Origin: Acidobacteriota bacterium
GTDB lineage: Bacteria; Acidobacteriota; Blastocatellia; Pyrinomonadales; Pyrinomonadaceae
NCBI GenBank assembly: GCA_019639155.1
Contig: JAHBSJ010000002.1
Span: 248,001-312,000 of the forward strand
DNA length: 64,000 bases
Direction: 5' to 3'
The notes below the pieces were generated by a model. That model saw only the letters and a program-made list of their open reading frames with translations, searched no databases and was not told the DNA's origin. Every line of letters begins with the position of its first letter. Position 1 is the stretch's first letter. Position numbers and translations under genes: made by a program. Below are positions 16,860-26,000 of the stretch, in pieces.

Positions 16860-17993
16860 ATGGGATTTGCAACAAAAGCCATTCACGCGGGCAACAAGCC
16901 CGATCCTACGACCGGTGCCGTCAGCGTGCCGATATATCAGACCTCGACCTATGCTCAAGACGGCTTGGGCAGACACAAGGGGTTCGAATACGCACGTACG
17001 CAGAATCCGACACGGTCGGCCCTTGAGGAGAACATCGCTGCTTTGGAGAATGCTCGATTCGGATTTGCGTTCGCTTCGGGAATGTCGGCGATAGACGCGA
17101 CCCTGAAACTCGTCAAGGCCGGCGAGCACGTTATTCTCGGCCACAATACATACGGCGGGACGTTCCGGCTATTCGACCGAGTGCTGAGTGATTACGGCGT
17201 CGAATTCGATCTGGCCGACACATCCGACATTGCTTCGCTGGAAACTCATTTCAAGCCTAATACGAAGATGGTCTTCGTGGAAACCCCGACGAATCCGATA
17301 ATGACGCTGACCGACCTCGCCGCCGTAAGCGAGCTCGCCCACAGCCGCGGTGCAAAGGTCGTTTGCGACAACACTTTTATGTCGCCGTATTTTCAGCGGC
17401 CGCTTGATCTGGGCGTCGATATTGTACTGCACTCAACGACCAAGTATTTGAACGGGCATTCGGACAGCGTCGGCGGGTTTGTGGCATTGAATGACGAGAA
17501 GGACGCAGAATGGATCGGCTTTATTCAGAATGCGGTCGGGGCGATATTGTCGCCCTTTGATTCGTTCCTCGTCCTGCGCGGCACAAAGACGCTTGCGGTC
17601 CGTATGGACGCTCACGACCGCAATGGCCGTATGGTCGCAAATTTTCTTGCTGAGCATCCTCGCGTTGAGAAGGTATATTATCCCGGCCTTGCTTCGCATC
17701 CGCAGCACGAGCTCGCAAAACGACAGCAGTCAGGCTTTGGCGGCATGGTCTCATTTGATACAGGCTCGCTGGAAAACGCACGAAAAGTGCTGGAATCCGT
17801 AAAGCTCTGCACGCTCGGCGAGAGCCTTGGAGGTGTCGAATCGCTGATCTCTCACCCCGCGACGATGACCCACGCTTCAGTACCCGCGGAAGCTCGGCAG
17901 CAGCTTGGTATAACCGACGGCCTGGTTAGGGTCTCTGTCGGGATCGAGGATGCGGACGATATTTTGGCCGATCTGGATCAGGCTCTTTCGTAA
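16860..17993 (+). CDS. Cystathionine gamma-synthase/lyase family PLP enzyme
   Basis: This 377-residue enzyme belongs to the Cys/Met metabolism PLP family (fold type I). The PLP lysine is in HSTTKYLNGHSD near residue 198. The N-terminal TKAIHAGNKPD, YARTQNPTR and SGMSAIDATL are family landmarks, and SLGGVESLISHP is the usual C-terminal substrate-site motif. Cystathionine gamma-synthase (metB) and cystathionine gamma-lyase (mccB) cannot be separated safely by eye. The ATG at 16860 has AAGG about 9 bases upstream. The 168-base gap from the divergent PilZ gene contains AT-rich promoter-like DNA (TATAAA near 16819). Confidence 0.9.
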   Translation: MGFATKAIHAGNKPDPTTGAVSVPIYQTSTYAQDGLGRHKGFEYARTQNPTRSALEENIAALENARFGFAFASGMSAIDATLKLVKAGEHVILGHNTYGGTFRLFDRVLSDYGVEFDLADTSDIASLETHFKPNTKMVFVETPTNPIMTLTDLAAVSELAHSRGAKVVCDNTFMSPYFQRPLDLGVDIVLHSTTKYLNGHSDSVGGFVALNDEKDAEWIGFIQNAVGAILSPFDSFLVLRGTKTLAVRMDAHDRNGRMVANFLAEHPRVEKVYYPGLASHPQHELAKRQQSGFGGMVSFDTGSLENARKVLESVKLCTLGESLGGVESLISHPATMTHASVPAEARQQLGITDGLVRVSVGIEDADDILADLDQALS

Positions 17994-18055
17994 CTATATT
18001 TCCGCGGGCTTGAAAAAATGCCTTAAATCGCTAAACTTTGAGAACGAAGCGTTTT

Positions 18056-19003
18056 ATGTTCAACGTCGAGGTCCACGCAACATCCCATATAGGAAGAGTC
18101 CGAAAGGGCAATGAGGACAATTATCTTCTCCTCGCCATTACGGATGAACGCGCGTGGACGGGATCGCAGTCGGACGATGAATTCATCATCGAAACGCAGA
18201 CCATCGCGGTGGACGACGGCGGTGTGGTAATGGCGGTCTCGGACGGCATGGGCGGTGCAATGGCCGGCGAGGTCGCAAGTACTATGGCGGTTGAGACCGT
18301 CGGCGAAAAACTCCTCGAAGATCTCGCTCCCGGGGTCGAACGCGCGGCCGACGAACACCTACTCATTCACAAACTCCACGAAGCCACGGTTTTCGCGAAT
18401 CATCTAATACATCAGCAGGGCCGCTCGGATCCTCAATTTCAGGGAATGGGGGCCACTTTCACCGGCATCGGCGTAACGCCGGGTGCTGCCGATATAATTC
18501 AGGTCGGCGACAGCCGTGCATATCTGATCCGTAAGGGTGAGATCTATCAGGTAACAAAAGACCAATCGCTGGTGCAGCAGCTGATCGACGCAAACCAGAT
18601 ATCAGAGGCTGAGGCGGAAAAGCATACCCTAAAGAACGTCATTCTGCAGGCACTCGGTGCTCAGAATGAGATCTATCCCGTTTCCGCACGCATCGAGCCT
18701 CGGCGGGACGATATTTTCGTTCTTTGCAGCGATGGGCTTTCGAACAAGGTCGGTGCCGGTGAGATGCGTGACGTTATCCTGTCGCATATCGATGAGCTTC
18801 AGAAGGCCTGCGCAGAACTCGTGAAAATAGCTAATACCAACGGCGGCGAGGACAATATTACTGTGGTCATAGCGAAATTCACCGGCGATGGATTGCCCGA
18901 GGCCGTGGAAGGCGATCTGAAGATGGAATTGATAGATATTGACGGTATCCACGACACAGCCGACCAGGATACCGCCGATCTAAATACTAGCGAAACAGCT
19001 TGA
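18056..19003 (+). CDS. PP2C-family serine/threonine protein phosphatase
   Basis: A 315-residue PPM/PP2C phosphatase. Metal-binding motifs are complete: GRVRKGNEDNYLL near the N-terminus, VSDGMGGAMAGEVAS, the middle QVGDSRAYLI, CSDGLSNKVG, and GGEDNITVV near the C-terminus. There is no membrane segment, so it acts in the cytoplasm on Ser/Thr-phosphorylated proteins, probably opposing a Hanks-type kinase encoded elsewhere. I prefer the ATG at 18056 (MFNVEVHAT) over the in-frame TTG at 18038. The last 40 residues are acidic (DTADQDTADLN). It converges with nfeD, only one base apart. Confidence 0.92.
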   Translation: MFNVEVHATSHIGRVRKGNEDNYLLLAITDERAWTGSQSDDEFIIETQTIAVDDGGVVMAVSDGMGGAMAGEVASTMAVETVGEKLLEDLAPGVERAADEHLLIHKLHEATVFANHLIHQQGRSDPQFQGMGATFTGIGVTPGAADIIQVGDSRAYLIRKGEIYQVTKDQSLVQQLIDANQISEAEAEKHTLKNVILQALGAQNEIYPVSARIEPRRDDIFVLCSDGLSNKVGAGEMRDVILSHIDELQKACAELVKIANTNGGEDNITVVIAKFTGDGLPEAVEGDLKMELIDIDGIHDTADQDTADLNTSETA

Positions 19004-19004
19004 C

Positions 19005-19484
19005 CTATTCCCCGCCGCGCCATTCCGGCAGTTCGTTCACTATTCGTTTAACGTAAATTGACGCTCCTCTGACCTCGACCACCTCGACCTTCTCACCTTC
19101 CGTTAGCGGTTCCTCGCCTTCGATCGGGAATGCCGTCCAGACAGAGCCGTAAACTTTCACGGCACCTTCGTTCAAGGCACCGCCGCTGTTCTGTGTCACG
19201 GTTCCGACTCTTCCCGGAAGTGATTCAACTCCGGTGAGCATCATGCTCTTGTCATCGAGAGAGAAATATTTTGAGAATATCGTCCTCGAGGCCGCAGTCA
19301 GCAATGCCGATACTACGAGAAATGCGATCATCTGCCATACGATCCCGCCGCCCGCCAAAGCGACCAATGCTGCTGCGATCGCACCGATGCCGAACCAGAA
19401 AAGGACAAATCCTAAGGTGAAGATCTCCGCCACGAGCAAGCCTACTCCCAAGACCAGCCATAATATCCAAGAGATCTGTTCCAT
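19005..19484 (-). CDS. nfeD: NfeD-like membrane protein
   Basis: A 159-residue short NfeD-type protein. Two to four hydrophobic helices fill the first 80 residues (WILWLVLGVGLLVAEIFTLG, then FWFGIGAIAAALVALAG), followed by a soluble OB-fold domain (LPGRVGTVTQ, GAVKVYGSVWTAF, VEVVEVRGASIYVKR). Such proteins usually partner with a stomatin-like protein in membrane quality control; no such gene is adjacent. The ATG at 19484 is chosen over an in-frame TTG at 19505 because the helix-rich region starts right after it. Confidence 0.85.
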   Translation of the reverse strand: MEQISWILWLVLGVGLLVAEIFTLGFVLFWFGIGAIAAALVALAGGGIVWQMIAFLVVSALLTAASRTIFSKYFSLDDKSMMLTGVESLPGRVGTVTQNSGGALNEGAVKVYGSVWTAFPIEGEEPLTEGEKVEVVEVRGASIYVKRIVNELPEWRGGE

Positions 19485-19649
19485 AACGTCTTTTCTACCC
19501 GCCAACAGTATGGCAATGACCGAGTTAATTTACAACACTTTTGGCTCCTTAATGTATGAATTGTGCGGGATCACACGGATCTGGCACCGCCGACTTTCGT
19601 TGTGCAATGGTGACTTTCTGTTCGCGGAAATGATAATCTCAGAAGTCGT

Positions 19650-19736
19650 GCTGGGGTGGCGGAATTGGTAGACGCCCGGGACTTAAAATCCCGTGTCCTT
19701 AGGGGCGTGCGGGTTCGATTCCCGCCCTCAGCACCA
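19650..19736 (+). tRNA. tRNA-Leu (UAA anticodon)
   Basis: An 87-base class II tRNA with the CCA end encoded. The acceptor GCTGGGG pairs with CCTCAGC, with one G-U pair. The anticodon stem CGGGA/TCCCG encloses loop CTTAAAA, giving anticodon TAA at 19684-19686. A variable arm (TGTCCTTAGGGGCGT region) and the T-arm GCGGGTTCGATTCCCGC follow. It decodes UUA leucine codons. Confidence 0.97.
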
Positions 19737-19811
19737 TTTTCTTTGCAGTCATCCCTGAGCATATTGCATCTCACTGACACGGCAGCTATGCCGTACACCG
19801 AAAGCTCAGAT

Positions 19812-20396
19812 ATGTCGAAAATAATACAAACGTTTGCGTTGCTTTTTGCGGTCGCTGTTGTGGGAGCGACAATGGTCAATGCACAGCATCCGCGTGTTAA
19901 GGCCGAGGCGGAGCGCATAACCGGTGACAAATTTAGCGTTGCGGTCAGAACCCCAAAAGGGGCGAATGTTTATGCCGTGCGTCAGCCATCGAGGCAGATG
20001 CTCGCGGCGATAGATAAAGGGCTGACAGAGCTTTTTGCCGTTGCTCGGAAAAACCGCTATACGCGGCGGCTGAACTATTCGGAGTATTCGATCTACATCG
20101 CGAACGCCGACCGCACAAAGGACTCTTCCGGCAATTATTCGCCCGACTTCGCAGTGCCTGCGGACCAGTATGCAGGCACGGATTTTGATCAGGGCGGATT
20201 CATCTATGCGGCGGGAATGGTGCTGGCCTACAATCCGATGGCGTTCATCATCGCCGAGCACACCCGCGATCTCGGCCGAATGTCGAACGTCGTTCGCTAC
20301 GAAGGCGAGCATTTAGTGCTGTATCACAATGATCGACGCCGCTACGAAGCCACGAAAGACCACAGCCAAAGTGGTGCCCACCCGATCCTGAACTGA
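19812..20396 (+). CDS. Secreted hypothetical protein
   Basis: I do not recognise this 194-residue protein. The ATG at 19812 gives a signal peptide (MSKIIQTFALLFAVAVVGATMVNAQ). The frame is open upstream through the tRNA-Leu gene, but that extension is an artefact of the tRNA sequence. The mature part is rich in Tyr, Arg and Asp, begins HPRVKAEAERITGDKF, and holds no cysteine pair or recognised motif apart from EYSIYIANADRTKD and FIIAEHTRDLGRMSN. The repeated HPR/EAER start resembles other small secreted proteins of unknown role. It is followed by a structured non-coding region. Confidence 0.65.
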   Translation: MSKIIQTFALLFAVAVVGATMVNAQHPRVKAEAERITGDKFSVAVRTPKGANVYAVRQPSRQMLAAIDKGLTELFAVARKNRYTRRLNYSEYSIYIANADRTKDSSGNYSPDFAVPADQYAGTDFDQGGFIYAAGMVLAYNPMAFIIAEHTRDLGRMSNVVRYEGEHLVLYHNDRRRYEATKDHSQSGAHPILN

Positions 20397-20418
20397 GCCG
20401 CTGAAGTTTTGAAAAAAG

Positions 20419-20575
20419 TTGCTGTAGGGAGGCACCTTTTTTATGATTTTTGCATCAAAAGAACAGGTAAAGCGGCTTCGGCCGCGATACCTAACCGAAT
20501 TGACCGCGGGATTTCCTCCTGTTGTCATAGCAAAGGGGCCCGGCGTGAAGGGGAGAGCATGCCGGGTCTCTTTTT
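20419..20575 (+). ncRNA. Candidate small RNA or structured leader upstream of mdh
   Basis: A promoter-like pair, TTGCTG (20419-20424) and TATGAT (20442-20447) with 17 bases between, predicts a start near 20454. Downstream, AGGTA (20465-20469) pairs with TACCT (20488-20492) around a perfect GCGGC-TTCG-GCCGC hairpin (20472-20485). A CCTCCT element lies at 20515-20520 and could pair with AGGGAGG at 20426-20432 in a longer transcript. The segment ends in a strong intrinsic terminator. It could be an independent RNA of about 120 bases or a regulatory leader of mdh. I do not recognise a known RNA class. Confidence 0.35.
20535..20575 (+). terminator. Intrinsic terminator before mdh
   Basis: GGGGCCCGGC (20535-20544) pairs over ten positions, with two G-U pairs, with GCCGGGTCTC (20561-20570), followed by TTTTT (20571-20575). 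It would stop transcripts from the secreted-protein gene or the candidate RNA 70 bases before mdh. Confidence 0.8.
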
Positions 20576-20635
20576 GCCGTTTATCGGCCGATGTGCCAAA
20601 ATAACCTTTTTATTTCACACACTTTATTTAAATAG

Positions 20636-21580
<945 letters not shown>

Positions 21581-21612
21581 TCAATCGGCATCAGTTGTTA
21601 TCTGTTAAAATG

Positions 21613-21637
21613 ACCCGCTCTCAGGAGCGGGTTTTTC
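21613..21637 (+). terminator. Intrinsic terminator of mdh
   Basis: A perfect 8-base-pair stem, ACCCGCTC (21613-21620) with GAGCGGGT (21625-21632), and a TCAG loop are followed by TTTTC. It lies 32 bases after the mdh stop. Confidence 0.92.
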
Positions 21638-21708
21638 TGTAAGTTCCATCAAGAGAGCCGCCCATTATCGCAAATTGTCAATCAACTGTCGATAGCGACT
21701 AGCGGCAA

Positions 21709-21755
21709 CAACAAATTGTTGACATTACCACAGTAATGCACTTATTATTGACCCA
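21709..21755 (+). promoter_or_regulatory. vapBC promoter with two operator-like palindromes
   Basis: TTGACA (21719-21724) and TATTAT (21743-21748) are 18 bases apart. Transcription should begin at or within a base or two of the vapB ATG at 21755, and no Shine-Dalgarno is present, so the message is predicted to be leaderless. CAACAA-A-TTGTTG (21709-21721) overlaps the -35 box and CATTAC-CACA-GTAATG (21723-21738) fills the spacer. Both are likely VapB or VapBC binding sites, as such complexes usually autoregulate. Confidence 0.6.
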
Positions 21756-22015
21756 TGAAGACCATCAGTTCAAGATTGACCTCACAAGGCCAAATATCGG
21801 TTCCTGCTGAGATCCGCAGGAAACTCGGCATCGGCCCGGGCTCTGTGATCGAATGGGAGGAACGGAACGGCAAAGTTTTTGTAAGGCGTTCGGGCCGGTA
21901 TTCGTCGGAAGACATTCATCGGTCGCTTTTTGGGTCCGTGCCTAATAAGGCAAGCATCAGTGACATGAAAGAAGGAATTCGCGAACACATTAGGAAAAAG
22001 CATGCGAGCGATTGA
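21755..22015 (+). CDS. vapB: VapB-type antitoxin (SpoVT/AbrB fold)
   Basis: An 86-residue DNA-binding antitoxin. Residues about 5-45 form the AbrB swapped-hairpin domain (SRLTSQGQISVPAEIRRKLG, then GPGSVIEWEERNGKVFVRR). The C-terminal 40 residues (SISDMKEGIREHIRKKH) would wrap the toxin. The last 14 bases overlap the toxin gene. It should neutralise the PIN ribonuclease and repress its own promoter through the adjacent palindromes. Confidence 0.9.
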   Translation: MKTISSRLTSQGQISVPAEIRRKLGIGPGSVIEWEERNGKVFVRRSGRYSSEDIHRSLFGSVPNKASISDMKEGIREHIRKKHASD

Positions 22016-22382
22016 CACGAATGTCCTGATCCGGCTGATCGTACGCGACGATCAGAAGCAGACGGAGCGAGCCGAGAGATTTACAAGCCGCGGGGCGTGG
22101 GTGTCGCACCTTGCGCTCGTCGAGACTATTTGGGTATTGACATCGGTGTATGAACGCAACCGGACTCAGATCGAGCGAGCGGTTGAAATGATCCTTGCAC
22201 ACGAAACTCTCGTCGTGCAGGACACTGAAACAGTGGCAATTTCCCTTGCGTTGTTCAAAGCAAGCAAAGGTGTGGATTTTTCAGATTGCATGATGATCGC
22301 AACGGCGGTTCGGGCGGGGCACGCTCCCCTCGGAACATTTGATGCAAAATTGGGGCGAGTGGAAGATGCGATACTTATCTAA
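22002..22382 (+). CDS. vapC: VapC-type PIN-domain ribonuclease toxin
   Basis: A 126-residue PIN-domain protein. The conserved acidic residues are present: D5 (MRAIDTNVLIR), E41 (LALVETIWVL), D92/D95 (VDFSDCMMIA) and D114 (GTFDAKL). Members cleave specific tRNAs or other RNAs when freed from the antitoxin. The 14-base overlap with vapB is the classic arrangement. All catalytic positions are kept, so it is likely functional. A short gap separates it from a convergent membrane-protein gene. Confidence 0.9.
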   Translation: MRAIDTNVLIRLIVRDDQKQTERAERFTSRGAWVSHLALVETIWVLTSVYERNRTQIERAVEMILAHETLVVQDTETVAISLALFKASKGVDFSDCMMIATAVRAGHAPLGTFDAKLGRVEDAILI

Positions 22383-22398
22383 CATCATGATGACAAAT

Positions 22399-23172
22399 TC
22401 ACGAAGTGAGCCATTCGGCGAAGTTTAGCCAGAGCGGCGTAGATGCCACCGGCAAACGCAGCCACGCGGACGCAACTAAGAAAATGCCGCCTGCAAGAAA
22501 GATCTTATTGAGCTTGCCGGACCTCCACCAGTCGCCAAGGATCATCAAGATAACCATCACGCTTGGCACACCGAAGAACCATAGTGGGCCAAAGCTCGCC
22601 GTCATGCCGCCGGGAAAACGAGCGATAGCCGGCGGGGCCAGGCATATCATCGTGAGCAGAATCAGCCTCTTATGATCCGCCGCCTTCTTTCGGAAATAGA
22701 CCGCGGCTCCGAACAATATTGAGAAAACTATCAGATCGCCGAACGGCACTATCATGAACTCCAGCGGCGGAATATCCGCAGGGGCTGCCGCCGTGCCGTA
22801 CTTGGCGGCCGCGATCGTCAGGTTGAAGCCGCTTACCACCAAAGCGACTGCGATCAAGACGCCGAGAATTCCCAGCTTTTGATGGATCCTGATCCGCTTT
22901 GATGAGATCAGATACACCTGCGCGACAAATAGCAGTACCCATGCCGCCATTACGAAACCGTGTACCCAGATGATAGAGCGGGCGATCGGCGGATAATTGA
23001 AAAGTGGTTTCAGATAAAAGGTCGGGCCAAATCCGACCAATACAGCGACCACGTAAGCGGCAGCGAAAACCGCAAAAAAACGATGCTCCCAATTTCGATC
23101 ATGCTTCACCGCGCCGTGTGGACGGCCTTCTTCGGAGAGGTTGGATGCTGACATAGTATTACTTCTATCCAT
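22399..23172 (-). CDS. Multi-pass membrane protein, unknown function
   Basis: A 257-residue integral membrane protein with about seven hydrophobic segments after a polar N-terminus. Conserved-looking features are WVHGFVMAAWVLLFVAQ, IRIHQKLGILG and AADHKRLILLTM, with histidines inside or next to helices (WVHGF, RIHQK and ADHKR), a pattern that could bind haem or metal. I cannot assign a family firmly. Two ATG starts are possible (23172 or 23154), neither with a convincing Shine-Dalgarno. It converges with vapC. Confidence 0.65.
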   Translation of the reverse strand: MDRSNTMSASNLSEEGRPHGAVKHDRNWEHRFFAVFAAAYVVAVLVGFGPTFYLKPLFNYPPIARSIIWVHGFVMAAWVLLFVAQVYLISSKRIRIHQKLGILGVLIAVALVVSGFNLTIAAAKYGTAAAPADIPPLEFMIVPFGDLIVFSILFGAAVYFRKKAADHKRLILLTMICLAPPAIARFPGGMTASFGPLWFFGVPSVMVILMILGDWWRSGKLNKIFLAGGIFLVASAWLRLPVASTPLWLNFAEWLTS

Positions 23173-23446
23173 CGGATCATAAGAAAGAATCGGGAGGCAT
23201 CATAACATACGCTTTCATTTTGAGCACACTTGCTCGGTATTGCGGGGGTTCATTCCAATACCGCAATATCCATTCAGCCTGACCGAGATAATCGGTCAAA
23301 TTGACCTGATAGCTGTCAGAACTCATCGTCGGCTATTCGCCTAAACCCAGTAAATACTTCATTTACCTTAGTGGCACGCTCCTTGTAGTAGGATTGGCGA
23401 CGGTTTGTGCCGTCTATTCCGGAGCCCCGGAATTGGAGCGTATAGA
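23173..23446. promoter_or_regulatory. Intergenic region with several inverted repeats, leader of the subtilase
   Basis: This 274-base gap between divergent genes contains no credible reading frame. It holds TATTGCGG/CCGCAATA near 23240-23275, a GGTCAA-A-TTGACC palindrome near 23294-23306, and a perfect hairpin ATTCCGG-AGCC-CCGGAAT (23416-23433). The hairpin ends one base before the subtilase Shine-Dalgarno (GGAG at 23435-23438). It could affect initiation or message stability. Confidence 0.5.
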
Positions 23447-25957
23447 ATGAAGATCAAACTTTTCGGATTTGAAACAACCAGGCGATTTGCGGCGATCGCG
23501 ATCCTCGCGTCGTTCGTATTCACCAACGTGTTCGCGGTAAATGCTATCAGGAGCGATTCAGTCAGGCTCGTTACCGCGAACCCCGCAACAGAAAAATTCA
23601 CGACCGACCTGACAAGGCTCGGCCGAGAAGGCCGTTTACATGAGAGCATGGATCATGAGAAAGAGACCTCGCGTCTTATTCAGATCCTTGCTGATGGCGG
23701 TATGCAGCAGCCGGTAATTATCTCTGACAATAAAGAAGCTCAAGAGATCATCGTCGAACAGGCTGCGATCCGCATCGCGAAAGGCAGCGTGCCGGCAGCC
23801 CTCGCAAACCGGACCATCCTCAAGATCGAGACGGACACACTCTTCTCGAACGCCCGCTCACGTGAGGAAGCAGCCGCGGTTGTTGAACAGATCACGGCAG
23901 ATGCCATCGCATCGAAAGGCCGTATCATTCTCTTTGCAGATGATATCTCGGCCTTCGTCGGTGCTACTGCCGCGACCGATGCCATTTTCAAGGGCATCAC
24001 TGAAGGAACGCTTGTCATGATCGGCGGCAGCTCGGCCGCCGTTTATGACGAGCGTATCGCCGGCGACGCTGAGGTGAACGGCTATTTTGCCGGTATCCTC
24101 GTAACCGATCGCAGTTCACAAACCGCGTCGTTCGACAGCGACACAAATGAATTCGGCTACCGTGGTGACAACGTCTCGCCTGATCTTCGCGAGATGATGG
24201 CACAGGACCCGAGCGGAAACACGCGCGTTGACGTCATTCTGCAGGCAAAGGACGCTGACAACGGCGCACTGCGTTCGATGTTGGCTGACGGCTCGGCTCG
24301 CATCACGGACCGTATCGGCAACACGGATACGATGGTGGTAAATCTTCCGCTTCGTGCTCTTACTACGCTTTCTTCGAGCGGCCTTATCAACTACGTTTCT
24401 CCTGACCGCAAACTTCGCGGCGTTAATCACGTAAACGATACGACCGGTACGAATCTGATGCGTTCGCAGCCGGCGCTGAACGGACGTTCGGCCTATACGC
24501 TTGACGGTTCTGGCATAGGCATCGCCATCGTTGATTCCGGCATCTTTGCAAACCACAACGGTTTTAAGAGCGGGAGCACGAGCCGCATCGTTGCCAACGT
24601 AAACTTCACGAACGGCAACATCAACGACACAGCGGACATTTACGGCCACGGAACACACGTCGCCGGACTCGCGGCAGGAAACTCGAACCAGAACGGCGGT
24701 GCATACCGCGGCGTCGCGACCAACGCCAACATCATCAGCGTTAAGGTACTCAATGGCGACGGTCTCGGAAACACGTCGTGGCTGCTCAACGCTCTGCAGT
24801 GGATACTTGACAACCGCACAACGCACAACATTCGCGTCGTCAACATGAGCCTCAGCACGACGGCAGTCGATACATATACAAATGATCCGATCTGCGTCAA
24901 GGTTCGTCAGCTGACAGAAGCCGGCGTAGTCGTTGTTGCGGCCGCGGGCAACCGCGGAAAGGCCGCGAACGGTACGAAGACCTACGGCCGCATCGGCAGC
25001 CCGGGCATCAGCCCTTATGCCCTGACCGTAGGAGCAGCGAACTCGTTCGGCACGAATAACCGAAATGACGATGCGATCGCGTCGTTCTCGTCGCGCGGAC
25101 CTTCACGCGGGTTCTATACGAATTCTGCAGGCGTCAAGATCTACGACAATCTGATCAAACCGGATATCGTTGCACCGGGCAATCGCCTCGTTTCGTACAA
25201 GGCACCGAACAACCGGATGGCGATAAACAATCCGGGACTGGAAACGGACGGAACAAATACCAGCGATTCCAACATGTACATGAGCGGCACTTCGATGTCG
25301 TCGCCGGTCGTTGCCGGTGCCGCGGCTCTGCTGCTTCAGGTCAATCCGAACCTCACACCGCAGATGATCAAGATGATCATGCAGTATTCGGCCCAGCCGA
25401 TCGCAGGCGCTGACATGCTCGAACAAGGTGCAGGCCAGCTCAATCTTGACGGTGCTGTCCGTCTCGCACGTTCGCTGAAGACCGATGTTGATTTCAACAC
25501 GTTGGCCAAAGGCAATTCGCTTACGCCGTATGGTTGGACGATGCCGGCCACAACGACCACGATCAACGGGAACACTTTTCCTTGGGCACAAATGATCATT
25601 GCCGGCCATAGTATCGTCAAAGGCGACAATCTCGTAAGACAGTTTCAGACAGTTTACAAACGAAACAACACCTTCAAATCCGGTATAAGCGTAACGCTCG
25701 GCGTCTTTTCTGTTAATACATATTTCTACACCTCAGGGCTAACGGTAACTCCCGAAGTAACCGTCAGCAATGGCGGCTCTGGCGGCAGCGGATCTGTGGT
25801 GCTGGCATCCGGCGTCCTCGTGGGTGACGGTGTACTTGTTGGCGATGGCGTCCTCGTCGGTGACGGTGTCCTTGTCGGTGACGGTGTTCTGATTGGGGAC
25901 GGCGTCCTTATAGGAGACAGCGTTCTTCTCGGCGATGATACGCCGGCGATGCAATAG
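23447..25957 (+). CDS. Secreted subtilisin-like serine protease with GVLVGD tail
   Basis: An 836-residue S8-family protease. A signal peptide (FAAIAILASFVFTNVFA) is followed by a long prodomain-like region to about residue 340. The catalytic triad is D363 (AIVDSGIF), H401 (YGHGTHVAG) and S616 (SGTSMSSPVVAG). Residues about 650-785 form an extra beta-rich domain with a GGSGGSGS linker. The C-terminus is seven hexapeptides of the form G-V-L-V/I/L-G-D (residues 789-830; last unit begins with Ser), ending TPAMQ. The ATG at 23447 has GGAG 8 bases upstream; an in-frame TTG at 23405 is less likely. It is probably exported and may be surface-anchored by the tail. Confidence 0.93.
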   Translation: MKIKLFGFETTRRFAAIAILASFVFTNVFAVNAIRSDSVRLVTANPATEKFTTDLTRLGREGRLHESMDHEKETSRLIQILADGGMQQPVIISDNKEAQEIIVEQAAIRIAKGSVPAALANRTILKIETDTLFSNARSREEAAAVVEQITADAIASKGRIILFADDISAFVGATAATDAIFKGITEGTLVMIGGSSAAVYDERIAGDAEVNGYFAGILVTDRSSQTASFDSDTNEFGYRGDNVSPDLREMMAQDPSGNTRVDVILQAKDADNGALRSMLADGSARITDRIGNTDTMVVNLPLRALTTLSSSGLINYVSPDRKLRGVNHVNDTTGTNLMRSQPALNGRSAYTLDGSGIGIAIVDSGIFANHNGFKSGSTSRIVANVNFTNGNINDTADIYGHGTHVAGLAAGNSNQNGGAYRGVATNANIISVKVLNGDGLGNTSWLLNALQWILDNRTTHNIRVVNMSLSTTAVDTYTNDPICVKVRQLTEAGVVVVAAAGNRGKAANGTKTYGRIGSPGISPYALTVGAANSFGTNNRNDDAIASFSSRGPSRGFYTNSAGVKIYDNLIKPDIVAPGNRLVSYKAPNNRMAINNPGLETDGTNTSDSNMYMSGTSMSSPVVAGAAALLLQVNPNLTPQMIKMIMQYSAQPIAGADMLEQGAGQLNLDGAVRLARSLKTDVDFNTLAKGNSLTPYGWTMPATTTTINGNTFPWAQMIIAGHSIVKGDNLVRQFQTVYKRNNTFKSGISVTLGVFSVNTYFYTSGLTVTPEVTVSNGGSGGSGSVVLASGVLVGDGVLVGDGVLVGDGVLVGDGVLIGDGVLIGDSVLLGDDTPAMQ
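25811..25936 (+). repeat. Seven tandem 18-base units coding GVLVGD
   Basis: Seven consecutive 18-base units encode GVLVGD x4, GVLIGD x2 and SVLLGD at the C-terminus of the subtilase. Third codon positions differ widely between units while the amino acids are kept. This indicates selection on the peptide rather than a recent slippage expansion. Confidence 0.9.
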
Positions 25958-26000
25958 GAAACCATCGGACATAGGAAAAGCCACCAAAAGGAGAAAGGAT

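Noticed and set aside
19656..19811. Upstream extension of the secreted protein into the tRNA-Leu gene (starting MAELVDARDLKS)
   Set aside because: This wording arises from reading a tRNA-Leu sequence as protein; the signal peptide starts at 19812.
25811..25936. Regular 18-base array resembling a CRISPR or minisatellite
   Set aside because: No spacers are present; units are contiguous, in frame, and encode GVLVGD.
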